Numbered from the stretch's first letter, positions 11,053 through 25,000 are shown. The stretch is DNA of 64,000 nucleotides from Cyclospora cayetanensis (GCF_002999335.1 NW_020312766.1:95338-159337); one strand, 5' to 3'. Notes: generated by a model from the letters alone, not told the origin. Program-made: numbers and translations.

Positions 11053-14000
11053 CTAAGACCCCCCGCCACCCGTCACTGCCTCCAGGCGGGCAGCAAAGAA
11101 AGCAATGCTGCTAAGTTCGTGCTGCTGTATGTACAACCCACTGCTGCTACAGCTGCTCAGATGTGGGGGATCGCCGTCTCTGCGCTGCTCCTGAGGAGCG
11201 TCGCAAACCCTACTGCGGCTTGCGAGGAGGCAGAGGAGCCGCAAGCCAGGAAGTTGCTGCAGCAGCAGTGGGAGCAGCGGAGAAAGGGCCATTAGTTTGC
11301 TGCTTGTTACTGTAGGCCACCCACACGAGGGCACCAACTCGGCGTGAACGTTGCATCCCGCGGCTGCAGCAGCAAATCCCTCGGCCCCGTTTGCATGCGG
11401 CAAACGCGGTCTTCCCTCAAGGCAATGATTGCGTTGCAGCAGGAGCTGCAACTGCTGCTGCTCGTGTTGCTGCTCGTGTTCTCTGGGATACAGTCCCAAA
11501 GCCCGCAGAAGCAGCTCGCGTAGCAGGTGCAGACTGCATTGAAGCACCGCCACGACCAGAGCTCCCACCTGCAGCACCGCAGAAAAAGCAGCAGCCGCAA
11601 GACGGCAGTAGCATGCAAAAGTGGCCGCAACAGAAGCGCATCCCCTGCCTGGGTGAGTGTGCTTGCAAAGAGGGCCCCCTGCATGCAGGCGTACCTGTGG
11701 CTCTGCTGCTACTGCAGCTGCTGCTACAACGGGGGGACTTTCAAGCAGAAGCCGCAGTGTTGCAGCACTGTGCAGCACGGTGGATACGACTGGATGTATG
11801 GCCTCAGTCGCAGCAGCCACGAGCTGAGGAAAGAGGCAGCAGCAGTCGCAACAGGTCGGTTGAGGGAGGGCAGTGCTGAACCCCTCGAAGACACGTCCAT
11901 CCCGGAGGCTAGCAACGCTGTTGTGGCACCCACCCCTACAGAACGCCTTCGTGGAGCTTCTGGAGGCAACACAATGAAGAAGCCTGAAGACAGCCACCTT
12001 ACCGCTTCTTTGCTGCATCGCTCTTCGCCGGAGCAGCACTGCGCAAAGGCTTCAATACTGCTACCTGCAGACCGGCAGACAACACATCGCCAGAAAAGGG
12101 GTGCCTAGAAATGGCTTTAGCGGCATTTCTACGGTACCGCACAGAAAAAAACCCGCATGTACACACGCTAGGAACAGACCGCAGCAGTTGTAGCGGCTAG
12201 ATACATCGCTCTGCGCCGCCAGGAAGCAGCATGGACCCTTGCCTAGCTCGGAAAAGTGTACGATGGCTGCAAACTGCTCCATCCATGCCCACTCTCTGCT
12301 CCGTGCATGCACCACCATCGCGTGTTGCAGCCTTACCGACAACGTGGGTAGCCATTAGCAGCAACGGCCACTTTACAGAAGGTCTCGGCAGGAGCTCCAG
12401 CAGCACGAGGGCTGCGCTGTCTCGAGCCGCGGCAGCACCTGCAGCTGCCCCTTGCCTTTGCTGCTGCCGCTGCTGCTGTTGTTGGTGATGCATGTACGGA
12501 CTAAGGCCGCCTTGCGCTGCGCTTTGTCCCTGAAACTGCTGCCAACGCTGGATTCGCCGCACCAGTGCAGTGTCAGGCCCCATTCCTGACTCCGTAGGCG
12601 AGGCTGTGAGCAGCAGCAGTGCCTTCAGCAGCATGTGCCTGGTGCTGTGGAAGCAGAGCAGTGGCTGCTGTTGCTGTTGCTGCAGCAGCGGGTCGGCCTG
12701 GGCCCGCGTGCCAGCCTGCTCTATGACTGCATGCAGCAGGTGTCTGTACACCCGGAGCACCTTCAGGAGCACCCTGTACAGCAGATCGTTCGCTGCTCCG
12801 CACGCCTCGGCGGTGTCTGCCAAAGGATTCAACGGTCCGACCAAGAGAGGCTGTCCCTCCAGGGGGGCTGCTGCTGCTGCCAGCAGCTGGCCGTCTGCTC
12901 CCTGCTGCTGCGAATCCTTCTGGTGCAGTCCTACCAGCGCTGGCGCTGCGGAACCTCCTCCCTCCGCATCTGCGGCCATGCCACTCTGCAGCAGTACATG
13001 CCGCTGCTCCCACATGGACGCCAGATGCATGCATACCTGCAGAGGGGCGTGCAGTAAATCTCCCTGCCGTTCCACCCATGAGAACAGCTGCTGCAAGAGT
13101 GCCTTCGAAGGGCCCTCCGCGAAGCAAATCAGCAGCCTCTGCAGCCGCATCGGCACACAGGGGCACATTGCCGTTCCCATGCAAGCAGACCTACGAAAAG
13201 TCCAGAAGACACTTACATCTCGAGGAGCAGACAGCCAACAGCAGCACACCTTCATACCTCTATAACTCGCAAGATGTCGGCGAGCAGTCCCAACGGTGGA
13301 AGCTGCACTGCCAAGCGTCCTAGACTACGGGGAATTGCTGCTGCCCAGGTTCGCCGCTGCAGCAGCGGTACGATGGGCTGAACACGCGCCTGTTGCTGCA
13401 GCAGCGGAGAACTCAGCAGCAATTCTAGGGCTGTTTTCTGCTGCCCCAGTCGCTGCGTTTGCAGTCCCCAAGCGAAGTGAGCGTCCTGCAGCAGCACCGC
13501 CAGAAAAAAAACGCATGAAGGGACTGTGCCTATGTATGCCTACTGCGTTTCACGCGTGCCCCCTGAACGGGGAGAGCACTGGCCACCCGAGTCGAAACAG
13601 TGGCTGCTGCAGCGGAGGCGATCCCAGTGGGGGCTGTTGCAGCAAGTGAACCAGCAAGTGCACCAGCAAGTTCAGACGTACCAAAGAAAGAAGAGACGCG
13701 AGTTGACACGACGCACGAGCGAGGCTGCTCGCCTCAAGGGCCCACTCTTGCAGCTGCCCCTCTTTCGTTTGAGCTCCTGAAAGGTGAACCTGAAAGAGCT
13801 GTGCGACTGCTGCAACGGCAGGGGAGGCCGCTGCCTCGTCCCTGCCACTGCTGTTGGTGCTGCTGAGGGGCTGTACGAGCAGCTCCCTGGGAAGCAGAGG
13901 CTGCACCCGCCCAGCGCCGCTGCAGCTCTGCTGCTGCTGCAGCACAGACTGCAGGAGCAACAGCAGCAGCCGCAGCGCAGCAAGAGGCAGGCAGCACCGC

Positions 14001-17000
14001 AGGCCGAAAAGCTCAACGCATGCAGGATCATCAAAAGTCTGTATGCCGCAGAGGTGAGGCCGCTGTTGCTGCTGCCTAGCCCACCACTGCGGCGTGTGGC
14101 TGCAGGTGCTGCTCTTCCTGTCGTTGCCGTGCTGCTGCTGGTGTTGGGTGGCGTCGAACAAGAGCAAAAGTAGCAAAGTCATGTAGCGTTCTTCGTCGTC
14201 CTGAAGCTCCTGCACGAGGGCGGTGCATATGGAGCTGGCTGCAGCACTTGAAGCGGCAGCGGTGGCTGCTTCTCCCCTCTCTGGCTGCTGTTGCTGGTGA
14301 GTGGCAGCAGGAAGCGTCAGCAGCAGGTGCAGGCTGCCGTAGAGCAGCGCGCGTGCTGCAGGAGGCATCAGGTAAGGGGCCTCCGTGAGTAGGAGGACGA
14401 GTCGCTGCGTCTGCTGCAGCGGGAAAGCCCGTGCATGCAAGTGGCTCATTTCTGCTGCCTGTACACCCCAGGCCAGCAGCAGCAGGTGCTGCATCACAGC
14501 CAGGCCGTAGATTTGGCGGGAGCTATACGTGTGAGCCTGCTCACTGGTGAAGCAGCCTTCAAGAGACTCCGCTGCGCGCTGAGCCAATGCGCTGCTATTG
14601 GTGCTGCCGATAGCCCCTGCCACTGCAGCTGCTGCCCGTGGAGGCATTTGCTGAGGCAAAGAGGAGAGGCTCCCTTGCTGCTGCTGTAGTTCAAAGCAGG
14701 CAGCAGCGAGCTCAGGCAACGCGCCCACTGCACAGTGCAACGCAGCCCTCAAGGACGACTGATAACTTGAGCGGAAAAGCTCGACCCAGAGCAGAGTTGC
14801 TGCTGCAGCGAACACTTGCTGTTGCTGCTCTTGCTGACGCTGCGACGCTCCTCCTGGGAAAACACCTGCTGCTCGCAGAATGCGCTGAATGTGCGACAAA
14901 AAAAGTTGCGGGCTCAACAGCAGCCACACGTTGCTGCCTCCTCGGCCTCTGGGAGCTCGCTGGAGCAACCCGCAAAGTCTGCACACACACACACACACAC
15001 AGCACCAGGAGAACGCAGGAGTTAGCACGCTCGGAATCGGCCCTGTTACGGGGAGTTTGTCGGGTTTCCCCCTCCGGCAAGGCGGGATCTTAAAGATATC
15101 ATGCAGCAGCAGAACGTTCCGTAAAAACGGCTTGCCTGCGCATCTCCCTCCTGGCCAGTTGTGCAGACGGCAGTTCTGCCAAGCCCTCAAGACCTTCCCA
15201 GCACTGTTCAGCATAAGCGTGCAGCTGACGCTGGCGCTGCTGTTGCAACAGGAGTGCGAGCTGCGGATCTTCGACGTTCGCGTCAACAGCCTCGACGAAG
15301 AAGAAGAGCAGCCGCTGCAGGCCGGAAAGGATGTCTCTTTGACCTTGACGGGTGGAGCTAATCAGCAAGCAGCAAACGCGAGACAGTTGTTGAGCCCGCT
15401 GCCGCTCGTTCAGCTTCTGCTGTTGTTGCCACAGGGCAGTAGCGCCATCACTGCTGCTGGAGTCGCTGTTCGCTGCGGCTGCGCGGGCTGCTGCATGCTG
15501 AACGTCCAAGCGGCACAGATGCGTGCAAGCGGACAGCAGCAGGAGCAGCGGGGGGCGGAGCAGCAGCGGAACTGCTGCAAATCGCAGCAGGAGCTGCTGC
15601 TCTAGGAAGCGGTAGCGCTCCGGCCATAGGACGCCTATCGCATGCAGAGTCGCCCGCGCTGTCTGGGGGTGAGCAGCGAGCACCTGCAGCAGCTGCAAGG
15701 ACATGACGCTGCAGCACACCTGCGCATACACCCCAGCGAGAGCCGGCAGCCTCTCCGCATCGCCCAGAAATGTGCCGTCTGCAGCAACTGCATGCGGGGG
15801 CATGTCGGGAACGTCCTGTGGCAGCAGCGGGATCTGCTGCGGCTGCTGAGCTACAGCTACGAGCGCTGCTGCAAGACTCGTATCCCTCTCCAAGGCAAGC
15901 AGCGACATCCAGTGCAGCTGCTGGAGCGGCTCCAGTTGGGAGGCGGCTGCTGCAGCCACTGAAGGGAGCAACAGCCCCTCACTGCACCACGGAATGACTC
16001 CAAAGGGCTGCAAGCCTGCCGATGCAGCCTCCTGCTTCGCGCCGCCGTCGCCAATGCTGCTGCTGCTGCTTCTAAAAGCCATGCCGAGCAACAGGAGGGG
16101 CAGGGGGAGGGACGTGAGCGGCATGCCCTTCCCGCAGGCTTGCTGGGCCCCTTGCAAGAGCAACAGCAACACGAGCTCGCGCAAAGCGGCGCTGTGGTAC
16201 CGAGAACTCGCCGCTGAGGCAGAGAGACGGCGAGACACCCCCACAAACAAGTCCTTTGGGGGGTCCCAGGGAGGCAGCAGCCACGCGGCTTGTGGCTGCA
16301 GAGGAAGGAGCAGCGCCATCTCGATGGAGGCAGCGGACAAGAGGGGAGCCGCTGCTGCCGTCGCTTCAGCGGCTGCTGCTGCCATGCCGTACTGCAGCTG
16401 CGCACTGCAGGCCCCCCGCTGCTGTCTTGACTCCTGGGAGCCATAATATCCAGAAAGCGGCAACTCCGTCTGTCCTCTCACACGCTGTCGCGGATCTCCT
16501 GGATGCTGCTGCTGCTGGTAGCAGTAGTGGAGGGCATGCTTCTGCCGGTGCTGCAGTGCAACAAAGCGAGCGAAGGCCGTCCACGTTGCCGCGTCTGCAG
16601 CTTCGATGATGGTGTCTTCTACGTACTGCCACCTCTCATCGAGAGCAGCCGAGAGGGGCAGCGCTGTAGCAGAGGAGCAAGCGGGCAGCTGGCTCCGCTT
16701 ACTGTCTCTGCTGCTGCTGCACTCTGCGCAATTGCAACACGAACTGCTGCAACAGCCGATTTGGCTGCAGCTGCCATCGTCGATCTCCCGAACTTCTTGA
16801 TAAAAAAGAAGGCGCTGCTCCGACTCGAAGAAAGCCCGTGCCTGTGCGGCTCCCTCCTCCCAGCTGCTGCGTGTCTCTTCTTGTGCATCGCCTGCAGCAG
16901 CTGCTGTTTCTGCTTCTGCGGCAATGTGGTCCTGTACGTCCCTGTAGTTGGTGCAGCCGCCGCTGCCAGCACAAACAGAGGCCGGACCAGACACAAGACC

Positions 17001-19406
17001 CCTTCTGGGAGAAGGCAGTGCCCTTTGGGGCTGCTGCCGCATGTGCTGCTGCTGCAGCAACACCCACTGCTGCTGCTGCTCCTGCTGCTGCTCGCGGAGT
17101 GTCTCTACGAGGTGCGCTCCCTTGGATCGCAGCTGATCCGAAGGCTCAGAAACGAAGAAGGAACTGAGGCTCTTGGCGAAGAGGGGATCCGCAAGGGCCT
17201 CGTCTCCTCCCGCTGCTGCTGCCGCCGCTGCCTGCTGCCTCCAATCTGCCGGAGGGACGAGTGCGCAACGAGGTTCTGCTGCCGCCTCGTCCTGCAATGC
17301 AGCCCTAATAGCGGCTCGCATGTGCGCTAGTGGAAGAGGATTCGCTGCCAGCGCTGCAGAGAGATCGTCAGGAATGCGCTGCTGCAGCTGCAGCAGAACA
17401 TACACCACGGCCTTCTGGACCGCGAGACACTGGCTAGGGTGCAGCAGCAAGCAAAGATACCAACAATAAGGGGGCAAGACCCCTCGATCTGCGGCTGCAG
17501 CAGGCGCTGCTCTCGTCGGATCGCTGCGAGGAGCAGCGAGAGCGACAGCAGGGAGGCACAGCTGTGCATGCAGCGGTTGCAGCTCGAATGCATCCACTAT
17601 GCCGCTGCTGCTGCAGCGGTTCGCAAGGCCGGGCAGAGAGCCAGCAAGTGCGAGGAGATCCTTTTTGCCGCCTGCCACAGATCCCGCAGTGCTTGCACCT
17701 GCTGCCACTGTAGCACCTGTCCGCCATCTGTATGTCTCAAGAAATAACAAATCGCGCTGCAGCAGAAGGCGCAACAGGCTGACACCCATAATGCAGCAAC
17801 GTCCGCGGAAGTGGCATGCAGCAGGCGTTTCCTCAGGCACATCCTCCTCGCTGGGACTGCTGCAGCTTATTGGGGATCTCGGTGCTGCAGACACAGCCTC
17901 AACTACGTTCGAGCAGGTGAGCCGCAACAGCGCGGCGAACGCCTGAGAATCAAGGCGGAGAAATTGGAGGAAAGCATAGGCGCATGGCCGCCAATCCAGT
18001 GTACAGGGATCTGCGAATGGCTCTGCAGCTGCTGCTGCAACGTCTGCTGCGGCAACTTCCACTGTTTCCAGAGACTCTGATGAATTGCCGTCCTCCATCG
18101 GTGGTGCTGCTGCCGCTGCGCCAGCTCCTAAGGCTGCATTCCAACCGGAAACTGCAGGTAGAGGCCCCCGGAGAAACGTTCTCAAAATGCGAGTAAGCAA
18201 CAGCCCGAAGCGCCAGTACCGTGATCGCGGCAGATCGCGCTCGATGAACTGTTGCTGTTGTTGCTTTTGTTGCGGGCTTTTTTGTTTTTTCTCCATCGCC
18301 GTGGCTGCCGGGGAGAAGACCTGGATGTACACCTCGAAGGTAAACTCGCACAGCTTCAGCATTGCAGCGTGAGCTGCTCCCACGGGTGCTGCTGCTGCAT
18401 TCATCTCTGTCATTGCAGCCTCTGCCTCCGCCGCTCCGGAACCTCCAGGTGCAGCAGCAGCAGCAGCGGCGGCCTCCCCCAGGCGCTGGAGCACTTGCTG
18501 CTGCTGCTGCTGCCGCTGCTGCTGAGCGTCTAGAGCGAGGCAAAAGCGCAGCAGCGAGGCATCAAAACGGCGGCGAATTCCGACACGCTGGAGTAGCAGA
18601 GCTACGCAGGAGAAAAAGGCCATGAGCAGCCGAGCACCGTCCTTTGCAGCCGCAGCAGCAGCGAAGTCGACACGCAAGGGATCAATTAATCCCCCGAGTT
18701 GCAGCAGCACCGCCATGGCATTGGCGGCATTTCTCACAAGGCCCTGCGACAGCAGCTCGAAGCAGGCGGCTTTTACTCCAGCCAGCTGGATGCGGTTAGT
18801 AGACGAACCCGCATGCAGCACCGCATACACCAGGTCCAGAACGTGGCGGCAGCGATGCGGCGGACTGCTGCTTGTTCTGTTGCTGAAACTCCACGACAGC
18901 GTTTCCGACAGAAGGGGAGGCGAGAGAGGCAGAGAGACAAAAAGCCACGAGCTGCAGCACCCAGCAAGGGCTGAGAGGGCAGCATCAAACGCCACAAGAA
19001 GGCCTCGAGGGTAAGCCCCACCGGCTTCCAGCACTGATGGCGAACCCCCTGCTGCAGTCAACACGACCCCCCCCCCGCCATGCAGCAGGCTGCCACTCGG
19101 CTGCAGCGATCCTGCAGATCGCGCTCCCGTCAGAAAGACACTCTCATCATACAGCGCCTGCTGCTGTTGCGGCAAGGCGTTGTACTGCCCCCGCACGGCT
19201 GCTTCCAGCTGATGCAGCAGCAGCAGCAGGAGACGGCTCAGTTGGAGGGCAGGAAGGGACTGCAGACTGCTGCTGAGACGCTGGGCAACAAGGGCTCCTC
19301 CCCAACAGCAGAGCGTGCCACAGCACAGCAAAATTGCCACTTCTAGAGGGGGATGGGTGTCTAGAAGCACCCCGACTGCGTTCGCCGCTGCCTGCAGCAA
19401 ACCATG

Positions 19407-19443
<37 letters not shown>

Positions 19444-22015
19444 ACACCGTACACCTCCATCAGCAGCACCAGGGGATCCACATACACCCCCGCAGCAGCG
19501 GGGTGCAGGCGGCAGAGCAAGGAAATGATCCCGAGAGCTTCTCTCACAAGGGGCGCATCTCCGCCAGTTGTTGTGCCAGGATCTGTCACTGCTTCAGCTG
19601 CCCCGTTGCCAGTGCTGTTTCGGCTGCTGCCGCTACTGCTGCGAGCTCCCAACTGATGCTGAATCAATAAAGACCACAAATCGGATGGCCCCTGAGGGCC
19701 TCCAAATGCGAGGCTCAGCAATTCGTGCTGCAGCTGTAGAGACACCCGAGAAACCTCATCATCCGCAGCAGCGGCCAGTGGCTGCAAGAAGCAGCAACGC
19801 AACAAATACAGCACAGGACGCTGCAGAAGAGCAGCAGCAGCACGCCTCGTATCGCCGTAGAAGACGCCGCATATGGCGAAATCCATAATACACTCCAGAC
19901 CGTCGCCAGTCCGCCATAGGCTCCTCCCCTGGTACAGCCGAACACAGTGCACGCGGCGATGTCGTAAATAAGCGAGCAAGTGAAAAAGGCAGCAAACAGA
20001 GGAGCTCATAGAGGCCAACAGTGCGCTGCCACAGACACGTGAAAGGAAGAGCCGCTGTAGCTAATCAAGGTGCAACGTGGGGGGAGGAAGAAAGCGAGAA
20101 CACGTCACTTGCCTGTTGGTGTAGATCTCGAATAAGCTCTCGAGTTTGTTGGGCTTCGCCTTCAAGATACTGCAGTTGCTGTTTCTCTGCAGACGTGAGC
20201 CCCTCCAGCTCCTCTGGAGGCGACATAAGGCCAAAGTCTGTGAGGAGGGGAGCTTTGAAGTCTTCTAGTTGCTCCAGCATCCTCACCTGCTGCTGCCGAG
20301 TGAAGCAAACGGAGCTGGGGGGCACTACCCAACGCAGCAGCTTTGGCTGCAGCACAAGCAGAATAAGCTCGCAGACGCGTGTGGACAAGTGCCGATGCAG
20401 CAGAGCAGGCTGCTGCTGTGGCTGCTGCGAAGAGTCGTGCTCCTGCTGCAGCTCTGAAGACGAGACATTCTGTTGCCGATGCTGCTCTTGCTGCAGCTGA
20501 TGCAAACGCGAGTCAAAGTCTTGCGCAGACGCTGCACGGCGTCCTGAAGGAAGTGCAGCAGGGGAGACCACGTGCGGCAACAACAGGAGCAGCCGCTGCA
20601 GCTGATTGTGAGAAGCGTGAAAGCGACTCAGCAGCAGCATGAGCAAATCTGTTACTGCGAAAATGCAGTCTCTATTGTGTTGCGCAAGCAGAGCCGCTGC
20701 TTCTGCCTCCACACCAGCGGCTGCTACGGCAGCTGCAGCCGCTGCCGAAGCCACAGCAGCAGCGTTCCCATCCGCTGCAGCACCAGCGCTCTGCAAGATC
20801 TCCTTCTTGTGCTGCTGCCTCTGCTGCTGCTGCTGCAGGTGTTGCTGCTGGAGAGGCAACGTGTCCGTGGTAGCGCATGCTGCGGAGCGCATCAGAGCTT
20901 CCAGCTTCTCCAAGAGGGCATCCAACAGTCCCCTTTGCAGCAGCTCGCAGAAGAAGGCAAGCACAACGTTGGGAAAGCTCTCCGAAGTCGCCGACTCTAC
21001 CCCAGAGGCTTGCAGCGTAGCACATCCTAAGGGATGCAGAAGGCTTGCCAACGTGCGAAGGCACTGCAGCTGATATCGCTGCTCCTGCTGTAGCGCATGC
21101 AGGGGGAGCAGCGGATGCCATCGGACTTCGCCAGACGTAGTGGCTTCTGCTGCTGCAACGGCGTCATACGCCAAAGCAGCGCACTCTGACGCGTCAATGT
21201 TGAGGTGTACAGACACCTCGTCGAGGGCAGCAGCTAGAGCCTGCCATCCGGGAAGCTCCTCCCGGAGCAACAACAAAAGTTGCTGCTGCGTTTCAGGAGT
21301 TGCCGGACCCAGCCTCTCTGCCACCTGAAGAGGAGCTGCGAAAGCTTCCACCTGCTCGAGCAGAGCAGCAAGGGCTGAAGCCTCCTGCGCACGTGTACTG
21401 TGTGTCTCTGCAAGGCGAGCTGATTCGTCGTGCTGCTCCTCGTCGCAGCCACCATCACCAAGTGGGGAGCCACCCTGCAGCCGCAACAGCAAGAAAAGAG
21501 TCGCGCAAGGAGGCAACTTGCATATACACCGGCACCCGCAGCAAGACTAGGATGGCGGAGCCAAGCGGGCAGAACGAAAGCCAGAGAAGTGCGACGGCAG
21601 CGGCACGCCAGGCCGGCGGCTTTGTACCCGAACAACACCCCACACTCACATCTAGGGTTCTTTCGTCCGGCTGGTGCAGCTGCAAGCTCCGAGAAGCCTC
21701 GAGAGTCGAAGCAAGAGGCACCACAACATCTTCGTACAAACGCTCATAACGCCTTCCTCCCCAGCAACGCCCCAGCCTGCTACTTCGGCTGCCATTGGCC
21801 CCTGCATCCCTCGTTGTAGCCTCAGCGGAAGACACGGAGACACCAGATTCGCGTTTGGGCGTGGCACTGCTCCCCTGCGCTGTATTCGCTACTGTGGGAG
21901 GTGCCCCCTGGGTAGGCCCCGCGGCAGCAATATCGCCACTAGTGCCGCCTGGAGTTGCTCCAAAGAGACCCCCTCCAGCTCCTGGCTGGGGATGCGGCAC
22001 GGCCAAAGCGGCCAT
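11053..22015 (-). CDS. giant alpha-helical protein, at least 9 exons; possible Nup192/Nup205-like nucleoporin
   Basis: Minus-strand exons: 22015-21650, 21474-20113, a short exon near 20025-19900 (edges unsure), 19820-15136, 14978-13682, 13485-13258, 13138-12337, 12064-12003 and 11823-11053. Phases agree at every join I could define, and the product is about 3,200 residues. The N-terminus (MAALAVPHPQPGAGGGLFGA) is Gly/Pro-rich with one FG dipeptide. The rest is Leu/Ala-rich helices without membrane spans, interrupted by poly-Gln and poly-Ala. It resembles a stacked-helix scaffold. Segments in exon 2 (HLNIDASECAALAYDAVAAA, and VVLAFFCELLQRGLLDALLE) recall the N-terminal half of Nup205/Nup192, but this is a weak impression and another HEAT-like scaffold is equally possible. 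Two introns seem to use GC donors (at 20112 and 15135). The last exon may contain a further in-frame intron (about 11690-11560). That it is one coding unit is well supported; the family is not. Confidence 0.6.
14982..15002 (-). repeat. (TG)n tract directly before a 3' splice site
   Basis: On the coding (minus) strand a run of about ten TG units sits immediately before the CAG acceptor of exon 14978-13682 of the giant gene, in place of a normal pyrimidine tract. Confidence 0.8.
19411..19443. repeat. CTG/CAG triplet run (poly-Gln in the minus-strand gene)
   Basis: Uninterrupted TGC triplets on the plus strand, read as CAG on the coding minus strand, encoding about 11 Gln in the large 19820-15136 exon. 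Other frames also read open through it. Confidence 0.85.
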
Positions 22016-25000
22016 GACGTATGGCGAGTGTATGCTGCAACCCCAGTGAGGAAGGTGACTCGTTGGTACTGGCGCCGAAGAGACTGCTGCTGCTGCTGCT
22101 GCTGCCAGCAGCGGCAGTACGAGCAGCAGTCGCAGTGGAAATAGTGCAGTCTGCCAAAATCCTTACTAATCTATGTTAAAATACCACCTGAAGTGGCACA
22201 GGTAAGGCTGCATGACCTGTCGGTGTTGCCGCCTAGGCCGTTGCTTGGGTGGCTGCCGAAGCCGTCGCTGCTGGCAGTGCCGCAGCAAGGCTATGCAGCA
22301 TGCATAAAGACAGGATTGATGTATACATTCACTGGTACAGCGGAGAATTGTCAATAAGAAGCGTCGCTGCAAGCCCCGCATGCATGCATTGCAGTGCTCC
22401 TAGAGCCTGTCTGCACCCATTACAGTAGCACGAACAGTAGCCCCAACAGTAACACCCTCTGGGGGGTCGCCTAACTCTGCTTGTAATTGCAGCAAACAGC
22501 ATCGGCTGGTTGTTCTATTTACGTCCGCTGAATCGTTTTACTCTCCTCATTTGGCCTTGCACCGCGTCAATTTCACTTTTGAGGCTGGTTTAGCGGTGGC
22601 CTCTCCTTTGCAGGCTATGCTGCAGTTGTGCCCTCTTCGCAACATTCGTTGTTATCAAGTGAGACTTTCTCCAAAACTGTCTACATGGTTGGGCTGTTCA
22701 TGTACCTGGTTTGTCTCGCAGTAGAGCCAGCGTAAAACAAGAATCAATGCTGTGTGTCTTCGCCAGCTGCAATTGATAGCACGCTAAGCTAAAATTAGGC
22801 ACTTTCTACCACACCGTATACTTTCTACATTCCAGGGCAGCATCATTTGAGCGCTCTATCAAGGCCTTCGTTTAGAGGCATAACATCGGATTCTTCAGCA
22901 GGCTAGGCTGCACTTAAACGGTCTAGGAGTCCCTAGTTAGATTGTTATAAGGATTAGCAGGCAATCAGATGATTACTGTTCTGCTGGTGTGTCATATTTA
23001 TTGCACAGATTTATTAGCTCGATGCAAGAAGACGCAGTGCTATGTGCATGTGCGCTAGATGTAATCTGGTACTAGCCGTGAATGCTCGGGTACTCAGAGT
23101 GTGCATCAATGTGCAACTTAGCGGTCATGGCTCCTTTTTGTCAGGAACTATGAGGGGCGGGAACAGGGCAAGGATGGTAGCCTTTTCGACAGCACTCAAT
23201 CACTCGTTTGAGCTAATTCTGGTCAAACAGCTGAGTGCCTCCCGACAAAGACCTAATACGAGGCGCTGCAGTTGGCAGTGCCGGGCGAGTCGATGCAGCT
23301 GTCTCGCACTCATCCACTGGCTGTGGATGCAGTGGAATGTCGAATTTTTTTATGTAATAGCTGTCTTAATTCCACAAGGTATTCGATAATGCAACAATTT
23401 GAACGTGTGGCAGCACTCTGTTAAGAAGACACATATCGATGGACGTTGAGGGTAGTACAACACCGTTTGGGGCGGCATGAAGCGCAGCTGATAGAAGGGC
23501 ACATTACGTCAGCCAGAAAAAAAAATGGATGCACCGATGAAGTTATACCGGCAAAAAGTATACAACATCAGTATGTATGAGCAGGCACCCAACGGTTTCA
23601 TCAACCGGCTGGAGATGTAGCATGCGTTGTACCTCACAAATGTACAGAAGCAAGTGATCCTTGGGCCATGTCTACTGCAGGAAGAAGCACTTTAAAGATG
23701 GCTCTATGCATGCAGAGGAACTCCTCTGCGTGATGGGTATTTATAGTGCAAGCCTATCTACGCGGCTCTCCTCATCGGTATTACGGCGAGATCGCTGCAA
23801 CCGCAAGCCTTGGAAAGGCTGAGGAAGCAGAACCAAGGTATTCTATCAATATCACGGCATATCAAGAGACGTGATACTCTGGTTCGCAGACTCTAGGACG
23901 CAGACTAACGCTTGCCATCTTAGTGGTCTGCGAAGGGTTCATCCGGATTGGCATGTTTAAATGGTCTCAGGATGAGCAGCGTCTCAGCGATTGAGCAAGG
24001 AACCCTTTAAGCTTCTGCAAAGAATGGATTTCATGAAATCTCAGGGGCAAAAAAACGCACTGCCTGCCTCTGGCTGAATTAGAAGGGCCACGTCGGGAAA
24101 GAAAACGTATGGAGATCGAGGCGATGCCACCCGGTGCTAGTATAAAGTCTGAGGTAAGTGGAAAAGAAGGCCAGGGAAAAGGTGAGCCTCTCAGCAGCTC
24201 CAGACAGCCCCTTGTCACCGCACCTGCTTGCACTTTGGGAGATTGAGTCAACTTATCCGGAAATTCGACCCCACGCTGAAAGCTAAAGCATATAGCAAAA
24301 AGGAATTTGACGCAGCGAAAGTAGGCTCTTTGATGAGCAAGGAGAGCACATCAGGGAAACGGAAGAGCTCACACATAGACAATGGCATCATGAAGCGGGG
24401 TGCACAGAATTAGACCGGAGTTGGAGACACAGCATGGATCAATTCCCCATCTACACAACTTCACGGCACCGGTCGAGAATTGCTAACCTTACTAAACAAA
24501 ATTTGCGATGTGAGCCTGCTATTCGAGGAAATAGCATAGAAGTGCAATCTGCCAGCTTACTCGCGAGCGCAGTCCTTGAAACTCAAGCTAGCTGACAGAC
24601 GGCAGAACGCAATCACTAGCAAGGCTAGCGCTATTCATTGCTACTCTATATCGAAATCAGATTATATCAGAATGATCCGTGACTTTTCATGTTGAACCGG
24701 TGTTGCACCATTTAATCCTAAGCATGTGATTGATGATCCGATCCAGGGAGCACATGCGGCCACAGCTGCGCGCTATGGAGGTTAGTGTAGCGGGAAGCTC
24801 TAGGAAGAAGCAGCGCTCGATTTTTTCGCCAATGGTCGTATCATAGATGGCCAGCGAGGTAGAGGCGGTGCCTCAATAGGGTGAGGCAAGGTCTTCATGC
24901 AGGTTGCTCAGGAGTGCAGCTAGAGGTGACAGTTCTGAGCAGACCTTCCGTCATAGTGGCCTGAAGGTCCTCATTTATTCGAGATGTTCACTCAAATTGC

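Noticed and set aside
11391..11879. Plus-strand 162-codon frame with natural-looking composition
   Set aside because: It is antisense to the last exons of the giant minus-strand gene, whose splice sites and phases are consistent. CAG/CTG-rich DNA lacks stops in most frames, so such shadows are expected.
23967..24413. Short frames that might be retroelement gag
   Set aside because: No zinc knuckle, protease D-T/S-G or other gag/pro signature could be found.
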